DNA from: Tolypocladium sp. Sup5 PDA-1 | Lineage: Eukaryota > Ascomycota > Sordariomycetes > Hypocreales > Ophiocordycipitaceae | DNA length: 64,000 nt | NCBI GenBank assembly: GCA_000750105.3 | Contig: JPHH03000005.1 | Span: 434,001-498,000, forward strand | Reading direction: 5' to 3' | Shown here: positions 1 to 11,643 of the stretch, one piece after another | Layout of the letters: every line of letters begins with the position of its first letter | Numbering within the stretch: the stretch's first letter is position 1 | Notes under the pieces: model-generated | What the model was told of the DNA's origin: nothing | The model's database searches: none | The model's input: only the letters and a program-made list of their open reading frames with translations | Position numbers and translations under genes: made by a program

Positions 1-1641
1 GAACGCAGCCCAGGACCATGGTGTAACCAGAGCCCCAGCCTTGGAGTACCGGTAGCCGACCTCCGCTCGATGAGCAGGCTCAGAAAAACGGCAGAACCCG
101 GCCGGCTTCTTTTGGGACTCCTTTTCCAAGTTGCGCGCCCAATGCCCGTTGTCAGCAAACGAGTGTGAATTTCCACTCCGGCATGGACAACTACAAGGAC
201 ACACAACCCAGGCACGACAAGCCTGTCTCGACATTGTCGCTGGCGATGCGGCAGGATGATGCTTCCGGGTGCCATTTTAGTCTTTTCATACTTTTTAAGC
301 GTTTCTTTCTATTTTCGCACGGGCGGGCTCCAGGGGGTCAATGTGCGCGGCCGAAGCACCGGGGATTTTCTAGCTCAGTTGTGCACCTACTGTATTGAAT
401 GTACATTATTGTTACAATTCTCGCCTGAAGCACTAGCACCCATGAAGTGGTTAGGATGGATAGACAGAGGTGTAGGACGGATAGTCGGGGCGTAGGTTCT
501 CGGCGGAGCCATGCGTACGAGAAGCTTGAGCTCTTCAAGCTTCAGTCTTGCCACGAATACCAGTACTTGCTCGATCTCACCTAACTGCGTTCCTGGAATA
601 CCGTGCACGTGTTCACCCGCCTTATTAAGCAAAGCTGAAAGCTTTGCGATGCAGAGGGTACACGGCAAGTGCCCGAGCAAACAGCTTCTAGCTTTGCTTC
701 TTTATGCAGAGGTATTAAGGTTGCGGAATTATCCGCTCTTCGGACATTGGTCGACGGAGGAATCCTATTCAGTCATTGAAAGACCTGCTTATACAGGCAT
801 TGCTTTGAAGTCTACACGCCGCTGTGCTAATGTTCTGACTTACACGGAGATAGCCGTCCTGACTTACACGCGACCGTCGCTCTGACTTACACGGAGACAG
901 CCGTCCTGACTTACACGGCAACCGGCGCACTGACTTACACGACGACCCGTGTCACGGACCAACAGCTGTCTGCTTGGGCAGGCACAGGCTCTACGACTTA
1001 CACGACGATCGTTGCACTCGGCCTTTGGTGTGTTCGTTCTCCCTCAACAAAGTAGGGTACTGCCAAAGCAGCAATAACGAGTCTCTCGCATAAGAACTTG
1101 ATTGCTGCGACTTGATTGCTGAGACTGCATGATGATAGGGTAACGGCCACAGATGCCCCTTGTATGTCCGTCTGCCTCCAAGCTCCCTGGTCGCCCTCGG
1201 TCTTTTATGGGGTTTATACATTTTTTCATGTTGCCCCGGGTGGCCAGAGTCATCCGCACAGGAGGTCGGAGTAGTTAGGATCAGGCAAGATTTGGGAGTT
1301 CAAAGCGTGACGTCAGCGACTCGACATCTAAGAGAGAGTCGTCACTCTTGCGCTTGCCGGAAGGCAAGCTTCAGTCTCTTCAACTGAATGTAGTCCTTGC
1401 TCCTACCTGACCGACCAGCCCACACTATTGGACCTGGTGCCTTGAGCACCTGACACTGCACTTGAATACAATATTATTTTCGGGCTGGTTTACCACGGTG
1501 CTGGTTTGTTGAGGGAGAACAAATACACCAAGGGCCGAGAGCAACGGGACGTCGTGTAAGAGAAAAGGTAGGCGCCGCTATCGTACATGTTTAGAGTGTT
1601 GTTGATATCTGTCTGCCAGAGCCTTGCGCCTGAAACATCTT
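1..1641. other. Left-edge intergenic region
   Basis: No open frame here reads like a conserved protein; the short frames on both strands lack recognisable motifs. The only structured element is the tandem repeat listed separately. The right boundary is the stop codon of the minus-strand uL22m gene, so the right end of this stretch includes its 3' untranslated region. Confidence 0.6.
835..1010. repeat. Minisatellite with ~24-bp unit (CTGACTTACACG core)
   Basis: Five tandem copies start at 835, 859, 882, 906 and 930. Each begins with the core CTGACTTACACG followed by about 12 more variable bases, so the period is 24, 23, 24 and 24 bp. A decayed sixth copy of the GACTTACACG core follows near 994. 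One unit is a base shorter, which breaks the reading frame, so the array is not maintained as a coding repeat. No function is inferred. Confidence 0.85.
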
Positions 1642-2781
1642 CTACCACGAGTAATATGGTCGCTGTCCATAGACTGCACGATTGGGTAGGTGGACCCACG
1701 GGCCCTTTGCCGCCTTCTTGGCCTCGCGCTCCTCGTGCTCTCGTATCCTCGTCTTCTCTTCTTTGAGCAAGACGGTGAAGCCTGGAGTGATAACTCTGTT
1801 AGTCATTCGCCGCTCCGTTGGGAGCAAAGGAATGGAGGGACGAACTTGTGCTTGGGTGCTGGATGATGCCCATTCTCCCACGCCCCTTGTAGTCGATTGA
1901 CTTTCCACGCCACGGCCCCCTGCCTACCCACGACTGCGCAATGTACATGCGCGTCGGGTCGGCGACTTCCATCCACTTGCCCTCCTTGGTGAGGATCTTG
2001 CGCGGCTTGTCGAGCGTCTCGCCGTTGACGCTGCCGAGGCCCATGCCGCGCTGGGCGACGGCCAGGTCGCGGGCCTCCTCGAGGTAGTACTTGATCTCGG
2101 CGGCCATCTTCTTCTTGGACCATTGCATCTGGGTGATGGCGTCGTCGACGGGCTTGCCGGCGACCTGTCGGGCGAGCATGACGAGCTTCTTGACGCTGGT
2201 GGGCATGAAGTGGCTCCTGTGGAGGAGCTGGCGCTCCGTCATCTTGAGGCGCTGCTCCTTGGTCTGGTGGCCGTTGCTGCGGACCATCTGGATGACCTTT
2301 TTGCGCTGCCAGCGGATGCGGCTGCGCGGGTCGGGGTCCGTCACCATGGCCATGTTCTCGCGCGTCTTTTGCTCGGCCTGCTGGGCCTCAGCGGCGGCCG
2401 GCCTGGGCGCCTCGATCTCGTCCTGGAAGATGTTGTCCTCGACGGCGCCGTGCATGTTGCGCTCGAGGAACTGCTGCCGCTTCTTGGGGTCGTCGAGCTC
2501 GTCGGCGGTGGGGTCGGAGCCCCGGCTCGCGGCGGCGTTCTTGTTGTCGCCCTTGCCCCAGCCCTTGAAGACGTTGATGGACCATTTGTGGCGGCGCTGG
2601 GAGGAGGGACAGGTGCTGCCGGAGAGGAGGGTTGGTTGTGTGGCCGCTAGGGATGAGGAAGGGGATGGGCCTGTTCGCGTGTGAAGCTGGCGGTTAGCGA
2701 CTGAAGATGAATTAGGAGGAATGTGCTGGGGGAGGTGTTACCTGACAGCGCCAGCCGCCGGGCGGCTAGGCGTACACTCAT
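1642..2781 (-). CDS. MRPL22: Mitochondrial large-subunit ribosomal protein uL22m
   Basis: Component of the mitochondrial large ribosomal subunit; the uL22 family lines the polypeptide exit tunnel. The model has three exons: 2742-2781, 1846-2700 and 1642-1781, giving 344 residues. Exon 1 encodes a short Arg/Ala/Leu-rich leader (MSVRLAARRLAL) typical of matrix targeting. The uL22 core spans about residues 150-290. The last exon supplies the conserved fungal tail ending in PWVHLPNRAVYGQRPYYSW. Both splice junctions keep the frame, and intron 2 has a GACTAAC branch point. Intron 1 is only 41 nt, which is short even for a fungus, so the extreme N-terminus is less certain. The gene is divergent from COX9, with 295 bp between the two start codons. 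Confidence 0.85.
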
Positions 2782-3076
2782 CGCGGCAAGTTGTGACGCC
2801 TCCAAATGTGCAAGACAAACCTCACGATGTCCTCCAGCAATGGCAAGCAGTCCGTTTCAGTCGCGAAGCTGCGAGGTTCTTTTCCTCCAACCCCGGGGTT
2901 CAGCCGTTGCACCGAAAATGAAATCACGTGATCCGCTCTCTAGCGCTATTAACATCAGATCATGGCCCTCGGTCCACCTCTCGCCATCCTCGACAACCTC
3001 GACCTCATCGCAAACAACCACCCCAAAAGCTCGGCTTCCGCTGTCGTCACCGCACCGGAAACGCAATCTGAACACA
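2782..3076. promoter_or_regulatory. Shared divergent promoter region of MRPL22 and COX9
   Basis: These 295 bp separate the start codons of two divergent genes that both encode mitochondrial proteins, so the promoters of both must lie here or overlap the first exons. No specific factor site was identified with confidence. Confidence 0.4.
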
Positions 3077-3534
3077 ATGGCCGTCAAGCCCATCACCGGA
3101 GTACGTCTGCGCAGAGGCAATGGCACCGGGACGGGCGTGCCGGGAAGCTTCGGGGAGGAATTTGTGGGCTGACTGGGCGTATAGATTTTGCGACGACGCT
3201 TGGTCCTGGACCTTACCATCGGTCTCGGTATGTGCTTCCCTGGGCCGCCTGTGGAGGATGCGCAATTGCAGCAGCCGGAGCTGCGGGATGGCGAGGAGCG
3301 GGCGTGGTGGGAGCTTGGAGAGCAGTGACTAACCCGGTCTGTAGGAGCTGGCGTCGCCATGGCCAACTGGTTCTGGTAAGCAAGCAACCCAGCCGAATAG
3401 CTACGCAAATAGCAAGAGAGACCAAGTCTGACCGACGCGACAGGTACGGCTTCCACATGCCCCGAACCAACGCCCGCGACGCCTTCTACAACAAGCTGGA
3501 GGAGCAGCGCGCCGCCGAGAAGACCGCCCAGTAA
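3077..3534 (+). CDS. COX9: Cytochrome c oxidase subunit 9 (Cox9 / subunit VIIa type)
   Basis: Small single-span subunit of respiratory complex IV in the inner mitochondrial membrane. Four exons (3077-3100, 3185-3227, 3345-3375, 3444-3534) join in frame to a 62-residue protein. It starts MAVKPITG, continues with the family signature LRRRLVLDL, has a hydrophobic segment through roughly residues 15-35 ending in NWFWYGFHMP, and closes with a charged AFYNKLEEQRAAEK tail. This matches the Cox9/Cox7a layout in order and length. The exons are only 24-91 nt long, so the gene is easily missed by ORF-based calling. Introns carry GTACGT, GTATGT and GTAAGC donors, and intron 2 has a GACTAAC branch site. 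Confidence 0.9.
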
Positions 3535-4486
3535 ATCAGGCTGTCACGGGGAGATGTCATGGGCAGGCTGCATCTAGAAAATGGAACTGGGGGGTGTTCC
3601 GCGGCAGACGCCGATGGGTAGACGGGGCGGGATGGTGCGCAATGCTGCGGCAGCGTGGTCGCTGGACAATACTGTACAATAGACCAGGGCAACCCAGTCG
3701 ACCAATGCTTATTTCCTTTGTGGCTCTACGTGCGTGCTGCTGCAGGGCCGTGGCGTGTGTTGTGGATGGCTGTGAGAGGCGATGGCTTGGATCGAAGAAG
3801 CGTGATGGTCTGGCCTTGATTTGCAGGTCGAGGTATACGTCAAGAGCCCTGTCTCTTCTGGAGTGCGAAGCTCCAACCTTGTACTCTGTATTTCCCCATA
3901 CTCCCCCTGTCCCTTGCCGTTGCTCGACATTCCTGCCGTTCCTCGCCATTCCTTACTATTACTTTGAGCCATCAGAGGAGATGTGAGCTACGGCCGCTGC
4001 ATAGTATAATGTGATATGTCCAGCTAAACTGTTATAGTCTTTCTGGGTGCCTATGGCGGGTGTGAATAAGTACCCTATAGTATCTGAACCTCCAGCTAGA
4101 TTGCCCTTCGCATACCCCATCCCAGTAGTCCTTGATCCGCAATTGCCATAGCAGTCATAATAGAGCTATGTTGGCAATTGAAAGGCCAGATTTGGCCCAA
4201 TTGACCCCGGTGACGGATAGCTTTGCCTCGTGAGGCTATCCGATGAGGCCGATGCACCTCCATGTGTCGGCGAAGGCGCTGAACGGATTGTGCGTTCAAT
4301 GACCATAGATGGCGACTGTAGGCTCGACGGCTGGTCTCCCTGCATATATTGTCCTCGTTCATCAACGGTGCAGGCGCATCGGGTGTCCAGTCCGGCCAGC
4401 CCGGAGGCATCGGCCGTGAGAACGACGGGCTGCCTCGACGACGGGTACACATTCGGAAGTCGGCGATGACAATGACATCAGGCCAT
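3535..4486. other. Intergenic region, convergent 3' ends of COX9 and SOM1
   Basis: It lies between the stop codons of two convergent genes. No conserved open frame or repeat was seen; frames of up to 136 residues here have no recognisable domain. Confidence 0.5.
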
Positions 4487-4921
4487 TCATGGAGCCGTGT
4501 CCGCATCGTGCCAATTCGACGACCACTGGTACGGCTTCGCAGGCTTTGCGCCGTCGTCCCGCTGCGGTGGCGGGCTTTCAGCGTCTACCTTCCCCTCCCA
4601 CGCCGTCGTCTCGACCACAAACGTGCCCTTTCTGTCCTTGCACCTAACCACCGTGTCAGCAACACAACTCCTCGCGCCATCGGAACGGGAAAAAAAGACA
4701 TACCGGCGGAAGAGGCGATCGACCGCAAAGCACTGCACGGGGCTGTCGCGCGACAGCGGCCGCTGGACCTCGCACTTGTACTGCAGCATCTGGAGGAGCT
4801 CGCAGGCCGTGAGGTCAACCCTGCGCGCGTCGCCGTCGAGCTTGCGGCGCCGGCCGCGGGCGTCTTGCTGGGCTTTGGCGGGCAGCTCTGAGGCTGGGAA
4901 CGAGTGGCAGGGCGGTGTCAT
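4487..4921 (-). CDS. SOM1: Som1-like mitochondrial inner-membrane peptidase subunit
   Basis: Som1 is a small cysteine-containing partner of the IMP1/IMP2 peptidase, which matures inner-membrane and intermembrane-space proteins. Two exons (4704-4921 and 4487-4643) give 124 residues. The fungal Som1 signature is visible: a hydrophobic/cysteine stretch VDLTACELLQMLQYKC, then SPVQCFAVDRLFRRCKDRKG, then TFVVETTAWEG. The second pair of cysteines is split by the intron, which has a GTATGT donor. An upstream extension of the open frame to 5116 is basic and low-complexity and lacks family features, so the start at 4921 (MTPPCHSFPASEL) is preferred. Family assignment rests on recognised motifs only. 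Confidence 0.8.
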   Translation of the reverse strand: MTPPCHSFPASELPAKAQQDARGRRRKLDGDARRVDLTACELLQMLQYKCEVQRPLSRDSPVQCFAVDRLFRRYVFFSRSDGARSCVADTVVRCKDRKGTFVVETTAWEGKVDAESPPPQRDDGAKPAKPYQWSSNWHDADTAP

Positions 4922-5328
4922 ATCCTGGATTGATTTGGGGTGATGGAGGCGGCGATGGGGAGTAGGCTGCTGGGGGCGGTTGAGGAGACGAGTCTTGAGG
5001 AGGTGAGTGAGTGACGACGATGATGGCCTGGGCGCCTGATTTTCTTGGTCATGCCCTGCAAGGCCAACTTTTCCACGACACCTCCCCAAACTTTCTCCCC
5101 TCTTCTTCTCTTTCACATCGCCCAGGTATCTACTACGGCCTGACGGAAGTTCACTTTATATTTGACTTGGCATCCCCGCAAGTGCGGCGGCCGCGGCAGG
5201 TTTCAATGTTCTTCACGCCCCAGTGGGCAAGCATCAAGCAGATGCCCTTGACTCAACTCATCGACACCGACATGTTGTTGCAAGAGCAGAGTTTACCGCA
5301 CAATGGAAAGTTGCCATGACATTCACGG
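4922..5328. promoter_or_regulatory. Divergent promoter region between SOM1 and the XRCC2-like gene
   Basis: These 407 bp separate the divergent start codons at 4921 and 5329. No specific binding motif is claimed. Confidence 0.35.
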
Positions 5329-6042
5329 ATGGCCGGACAGTTGTTCCGATGCTTAGGCAATGGCAACGCTGATCAAGAGGCATACGCTCACACCCGCACG
5401 CAGATGCTCGACGGCCTGCGCACATCACTCCTGGACCCTGCCACCGCCGCCGCATCCAGCCATCACAGCGGCAGCAGCAGACATGGCGTCAAGATCACCC
5501 ACATGGACGAGCTGGACAAGGTCACGGCACGTCGCTTCCGCGACACGCAGGCGGCCACCGTGTCCGTGTCGGGACGCAGCCTCCCGCTGCTCTACAGGCT
5601 CGTCTCGTCGCTCGTCGCGCCGCCGCACCGCCAGGCCCTGCTCGTCCTCGACCTCGACGGCCGCTTCGATGCCACGCGCCTGACCTGCGGCGCCGACGAC
5701 CTACGCCACGTCTACGTGCAGCGCCCCGCGCGCAGCAGCCCCGAACACCTCCGGGCGCTGATAGCCGACGGCGAGAGCTTCATGCTATATGACGCCGCCG
5801 CGCAGGCCAGCCGCTCGCGCCAGTGGTGGGGCACCATCGTCCTCGGCGGCCTTGGCGCCGGCGACATCACGGCGGGATGGAAGGGCTGGCTGCGCGTGGA
5901 CCGCGAGCAGGTGCAGGCGTTTGCGCTGGGGATGAGCGCCGACGAGGCCCTGGCCCAGCGGAACGCACGCCAGGAGGCCGTCGACGCTGCGGGCTGGGCG
6001 GCTGCCTCTCCGTGGGGAGGCTTCGTCTTCCACGAGGGATAG
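5329..6042 (+). CDS. XRCC2-like RecA-fold protein lacking a visible Walker A motif
   Basis: Single-exon frame of 237 residues. The stretch LLVLDLDGRFDATRL around residues 104-118 resembles the Walker B segment of RAD51 paralogues of the XRCC2 type, and HVYVQRP follows at the expected spacing. The place where a Walker A P-loop should sit (about residues 80-92, VSVSGRSLPLLYRLV) lacks the GxxxxGK[ST] signature. The C-terminal part contains WWGTIVLGG and a Trp-rich end (SPWGGFVFHEG). If the assignment is right, the protein would act in homologous-recombination complexes without binding ATP itself. An in-frame Met at residue 26 could be the true start, because homology-like sequence begins near there. 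It may instead be a fungal protein of unknown function. Confidence 0.5.
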   Translation: MAGQLFRCLGNGNADQEAYAHTRTQMLDGLRTSLLDPATAAASSHHSGSSRHGVKITHMDELDKVTARRFRDTQAATVSVSGRSLPLLYRLVSSLVAPPHRQALLVLDLDGRFDATRLTCGADDLRHVYVQRPARSSPEHLRALIADGESFMLYDAAAQASRSRQWWGTIVLGGLGAGDITAGWKGWLRVDREQVQAFALGMSADEALAQRNARQEAVDAAGWAAASPWGGFVFHEG

Positions 6043-7234
6043 GATCGGGTGATACGGCGACGACGTGCAGAAAGAACCGGGCCCGCGGGGCAATGATGAA
6101 TCACGGTGGTGGCTGGGGATAATACGGAGGAATCAGCTTCAATGCAGGTGATGGTGGCCTACTGGCTACGATCCATGCCAACTGCGACGCTCTACTCCAC
6201 GATGGACCGGCGATCCAATCCCAAAATGTCGGCTCGAGGACGGATTGGCTATAGATTCAGTACCGTCGCTGCTGGACCAACATCGGGACGAAAACCCGAC
6301 GAAAACGCTGGTCGTTTCGGCTCACTGAGCAATGCCTCCCTTGCACGGGCTGCATTAAGCCGCAGGCGGTCAGGACAAGTCGACGCGTGTTGAAGCGAAG
6401 ATATGACCAACAACAGACAAAGCCGGGGGCGTGTAAGTAGCATCAAGGCTCAAGATCCCTGAACGCCATGGACCGAGCTTGTTGCCAAGCTGGATGGATG
6501 AGGGACTTTTTTGGGCCTGTGGGAAGGGCTGCAATTCGTGCCCAAAACGAAAGATGCGGAGAGGCCCCTTCACGTTATTCGTTTTCGGTATCCCGACGTG
6601 GAGACGGTGGTTTCTGGGCTGTGTGATGTTGCAGGTTGATGAACCCACTAGCCCACCCCCGGATTGGCAAAAGACTGGGGACCGGACGAGGGTAACTGGC
6701 CAACTGGCTTCCGTTGAGTGGTACGTCCGAGAATGTGGTCGCGGCAGGGATGGACAGTTGAGGGGCATGAGTCTCTCGGACATGCCATGTTTGTTCATGA
6801 TGACGGGCGCAAGCCGGAGTTACGGCAGAGGCTGGAGGACTCTTTGTCAGGTTCAGCTCAGGAGACGAGTGGCGATGCCGATACATGTGCCAGGACTGTC
6901 AGGTCACTAAAGACCAAGGGTCATTGATGATTAAGTCTTGAATCCTTTTTTGTTCTATTTATGATGTGATGCTCATCAGGGTATAAGGTGGTGCATCAGT
7001 GTTTATAGTAAGGGAAAGAAAGACAACGCAGTGCCGCAGACGCCCATTCTATCGTCTGATCCAAGTCTCGCACACAATCTGTCTATCAAAAGACTCTGGT
7101 AAAGGAAAAAAAAATTCGAAGAAGAAAAGTCGTGAAAAGCGTGAACCCTTGCTCGCCGATGAACCCAGACATGGGAAATGTTTTATCGAAAAACGCCGCT
7201 GTAATGATGATTTTGTCGATGGATGAATCATGGT
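6043..7234. other. Intergenic region
   Basis: No supported gene. Several overlapping frames of up to 143 residues exist on both strands, but none shows motifs, biased codon use or splice structure. A short A-rich stretch lies near 7107-7130. This region contains the 3' side of both flanking, convergent genes. Confidence 0.5.
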
Positions 7235-8664
7235 TTACACGACAATGGCATCGTCGGTGTCCACGATGGCCGCGCCGTCGACGAGCGCCGCCTCGCCGAG
7301 GAGGATGTCCTTGTTGAGCGACGAGACGACCTTCTTGCGCATCTCGCGCTGGATGCCGTGGTTGACGGCGTCGAGGACGTTGTTGACGGTGACGCGCGGC
7401 TTGTACGCCGGCTCGGTGCCCTCCTGGTAGACACCCGTCTTGACGAGGATGCTGTACCAGTCGTTGTCGGCCTTTTCGTTGACGGCGTTGGTGCCGCGGA
7501 TGTCGCTCTCGGGCGTGTCGCCGACGAAGTAGATGGTCTGCGGCGGGCCGGCGAGGCCGTGCTCGGTGCTCCGCCACTGGCTCATGAGGCGCGAGGCGAA
7601 CTCGAAGGTCGGGACCTGGGGCTTGCCGAAGGCGTGCGTGTGCAACTTGCCCTTGCCGCCGGTGAGGTCCTTGAAGGTGACCTCGAACATGCGGCGCAGG
7701 GCGCCCATGCCCAGGCGGACGTGCTCGTGGGCGGCCGACCAGACGACGTCGTTGTGGGAGAAGTACATGGGCGGGCCCTCGTCGAAGGTCTCGCTGCGGG
7801 TGCCCAGGCGGCCGCCCTTGGACATGGCGAGGTCGAGCATGATCTGGATGTCGCCCGCCCAGTCGCGCGAGTCGGCAAACACGAAGACGGCGTCGATGAC
7901 CACGTCGGAGAAGTCGCGCTCGCGGCTGTTGGCGTGCTCCTCGGCCGTCAGCTTGCGGAAGGGCGTGGTGGCGGCGTCGTGCTTGATGATGTCGCCGGGG
8001 GTGACGACGTCCTTGAAGCCGTAGCCCTCGGCGACGACGCGGCACTTTTCGCCCTCGCCGCCGACGACGAGCACGGTGCGGTACTCGGAGGCCATCTCGC
8101 GCATGGGCGTGTGCCCGCAGATGAACTGCCCGGGCTTGATGTCCTGGAGGAGCTGGCGGGAGAGGTCGCCGCAGCGCTCCTCTTCGGTCTTGCCGCCGCC
8201 GTTGGTGAGGAAGATGTGCGGGCTGGAGGTGTATGTTAGCTCATGTTCCCTGTCTAATGTCTGTGCGAACGGTTCACGATGGCACTCTCGTGGTGGAGAA
8301 GAGCAGGCAGCGTGAAATCCGGGGGTGGGTAAAGAAATCTGGGTCTCGCTTACATTTGGATGCCGTACTCGTTGTCGCCGTTGAGCACCCTCATGGCCTG
8401 GATGGCCTCGGGGATGGCCTCCCCGCCGCGCACCAGCACGCCGTCAATGTCAAAGGCAAAGACAAACGAGTCGGCCACGGAGGCGGGCGAGACGGGCGAG
8501 CCGGGGGTGTCGATGCTGGCGACGCTGGCGCGGGAGCTGTCCGAGGCCAGCTCGGGGGAGCTCGGGGCGGAGTCTGAGGCCGAGGGCATGGAGATGTCGT
8601 CGAGCTCCTGCTTGGCCTGGGCGACATGCTGGAAGAAGCTGGCCTCTTGTTGTTGGGACTGCAT
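7235..8664 (-). CDS. HAD-superfamily hydrolase, CECR5/HDHD5 (class IIA) type
   Basis: Two exons (8354-8664 and 7235-8222) join in frame to 432 residues. The first 65 residues are Ser/Ala/Pro-rich and poorly ordered. HAD motif I follows as FAFDIDGVLVRGG with the two catalytic aspartates near residues 72 and 74. The exon junction falls just before FLTNGGGKTEEER, which carries motif II. The C-terminal motif YFVGDTPESDIRGTNAVN (motif IV, Mg-binding aspartates) and the class IIA cap region in between match the CECR5 family. The physiological substrate of this family is not established; members are often mitochondrial. The intron has a GTAAGC donor. Confidence 0.88.
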
Positions 8665-10951
8665 GATGGCGGCTGTGGCTGTGATGTTGTGATGTTGTGT
8701 GTTGTGGTGGTGATGTTGCGTGTAAGTGAGTGGCGGTTCCCGCTCTGCTGTCGATGTGGAAACTTCAAACGACGATGTGGAACGGTGGAGATGGAAAGAG
8801 AGGAGGGAGGCGTGGGTTGAAGAGGATAGAGAGATCTACCGTCATGAACGGTGGGAGGGAGGGCATCGCGCCTTTATAACCATCGAGGCGTCTACTGCTG
8901 CGACTCCAGTGAGTGCGTGCAACATGTGTCTGAGGATGCCTCCGTCCCCGCGTGGGTCCATCCATGTCATTGTCCCCTGGCGCCTGAGCGAACCGAGTCA
9001 TATTCCGTCCAACGACGTAGTTACCAGCCGTGGCGGAGGCGCGCACGATATCCACTGCGCTGGCGGGTCTCCTCCACATGCTGAAAACTCTGGCTGTGTT
9101 TTGGTGGTGTTGCTGCTGGTGTGTGGTGTTGATTTTTTACAGAGCCTTCTGGTGCCTGTCAGCGCTCCTTCTAGGGGTTCGATGCATCGACGGCAGTGGT
9201 ACGTACCGTTCGGCGCTGGCGCCTTCCGTCTGATAGGGCGGCTCGGGCGGTGAATTTTCTTCGGCCCCTGGCATTGGTGGTGGCGGGAGGGGGTACGTAC
9301 CTTCCTGTGCGTACTTTGTCCTCGCCAGCGCTCCAGATCTGATACGTACTATACTTCGTACTGCGCTGGGCAAACAGCCGCGAAGTGTGCAACGTATCGC
9401 TGGAGTGACATACGCGGTACTTCGTACATCCGAGGCATTTTGCGCTCTGGCGGATACAGGCGGCGGAGGGGCAGGATGACGTGTGTCACTCTCCCGTCAC
9501 TGCCGCTGCGGTCGTCGTCTCGCCGTCGTACCGTGCGTGGCAGCCCGTTGCCTTTGGTGTGGCTGTGGATCTGACTGAGGCTCTATCGGTCCCATCTTGG
9601 CGGCCAGGGGCGGTAACGGCGAATGGGAGGCGGCGCTGGGAGACGGCCGATAGGCTCACTGGCTGAGAGCGTCCCCTGCGTCGCACACTCCGCCGTACCC
9701 TCTCAGTACGAGAGACGTCTGCGGGTCAGAGATTACGGTGACGCCTGCGAGCGCAGATGTAACTTCGTACCTCTCACAGTCGCCCACGGCCATTCGCTGC
9801 TGAGACGGTGGACGGTCGGACCGGCGGCGGCCCACAGTGACGTCAAGCCCACCCCGCCCACCCGGCCCGGAGGCCTATCAGCCGCCGTGCTCGGCTCCGC
9901 AACGGGGCCTCTCGGGGCCTTTCTCACTCCTATTCACGACTCCGCTGCGACGCAACACCAGCAACAAAGTACGTATTTGCGTATGTAGTCCGTACATTCG
10001 GGCTGCTCGTACTCGTACTGTAGAAGTGATACTCGCGCATCCACCCCCTCCCTCGCGGCGGAAACTCTCGGGCGGAGCGGCGGCAGGCTGGCCAAGAGAA
10101 ATAGGGAGGATCGTTTGCACGAACGATGATGGTGTGGAAGGGTGCAGACGCGGGCGGGTTGGGCAAAACTCCACCAAGGGATAGGAACAGACGATGGGGT
10201 CGACTTAGAACGCTGTGCGCATCTGACGGCCTGCTTGCTATCTGTGAAACGGTCACCGTTCCTCCCTCCACACGATGTGTAAACCAGCGCCGTCCGCAGC
10301 AATCCATCACGCCGTGCTACCCAAAGATTGTCGGTTTCCTGCCGCTCGCTCTCGGCAGCCGTCTTATATTCGCCTTCCCAACTCTCCTTTACAGCAACAA
10401 ATCTTCATCTACAGTTTCAATGCAAACCTTGTCCAGCCGACTCTCCCGCCGATCCAATCTTGTGCTGCGAGTTCATGTACATCGATACCGAATGGGAGCA
10501 ACAAACACCGAGCGAGTTGCACATGCAAAGGCAAAGGCTGCGGCATTTGTCGATGAAACCAGGCGGCGTCGCGCGTCCAATCCTGAGCCCTCCCGCCCGT
10601 GTCCCTTTAGGATGTGAATGGATGATCCAGGCAGTTTCCCTTTCAGGGTTTGCGGCGTGAAGTTCGGTACCTATCAAAGGACCAACATGTGGGACCCCTG
10701 TCCTGCGGCACCCGCCCCACCGGCTTGGCTGTGCGGGATCATCAGCATCAACGACGTGCTGTTTGGTCGCTGGCGTTCTTCTTACATGATACCGCAGCTT
10801 TGTCCTGTTGGAGGCTTACTTCTCACGCCACAATTCGCTCTGAAACAGCGGTAGCCACGCAATTCGCCGTTTACCAATCGGTTTCAGGGGAGAAGCATGT
10901 ACTTGGTAGGTACGTAGATAAGACGGTTGGACGGCCACGAAGCAATACGAC
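8665..10951. other. Intergenic region with GTAC-rich palindromes
   Basis: No gene is supported over 2.3 kb; open frames are short and overlapping. Two copies of the palindrome GGTACGTACC lie at 9198-9207 and 9292-9301. GTACTTCGTAC lies at 9417-9427, with partial copies near 9353 and 9762. These match sites elsewhere in the window (see findings). Confidence 0.5.
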
Positions 10952-11612
10952 TCACTGCAGATTAACAAACAACCCCCCATCGACCAACAGCTGCGCACCC
11001 GTCACGTAGCCGCTCAACTCCTCGCACGCCAGAAACACCGCCGGCCCGGCCATGTCCCGCGGCTCGCCCGTCCTGCCCAGCGGGATGCGGCCCTCCATGT
11101 ACCTGCGCTTGCCCTCGTCGGCCAGGTCCCCCTCGTTGAGCTGCGTGCGGATCGTGCCCGGCAGCAGCGCGTTGCAGCGGATGCCGTGCCGGCCGAGCGC
11201 CACGGCGGTGCTCTGCATGAGGCTCAGGACGCCCGCTTTCGTCGGCGTGTAGTGCGTCTGCTGCCCGCCGCCGACGAGCGCCGAGATGGAGCTCACGCCG
11301 ATGATGCTGCCGCCGGGGGGTTCCTGCGCGAGGGCCATCTGCCGCGCCGCGGCCTGCGTGACGTAGAAGGCGCCGTCGAGGTTGGTGCGCACCGTCGTGG
11401 CGAGCAGGTCGGGCGCGAGGGTGAGGAAGTCGGCGAAGGTGCACACGCCGGCGTTGGAGACGCAGATGTCGAGGCGCCGCGCGGAGCCCGAGTGCGCGAC
11501 GGCCGTGGCGACGAGCTTGGTTGCCGTGGCGGGATCGCGAACGTCGCCGGCCTCGTGGGCGAGCCGGCCTACGGCGCTTGCAGTCGTAGACGTGGACCCG
11601 TCACCAGATGCT

Positions 11613-11643
<31 letters not shown>

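Noticed and set aside
7223..8239. 338-codon plus-strand frame and 319-codon minus-strand frame
   Set aside because: Both overlap the CECR5-type HAD gene in other frames and lack its motifs.
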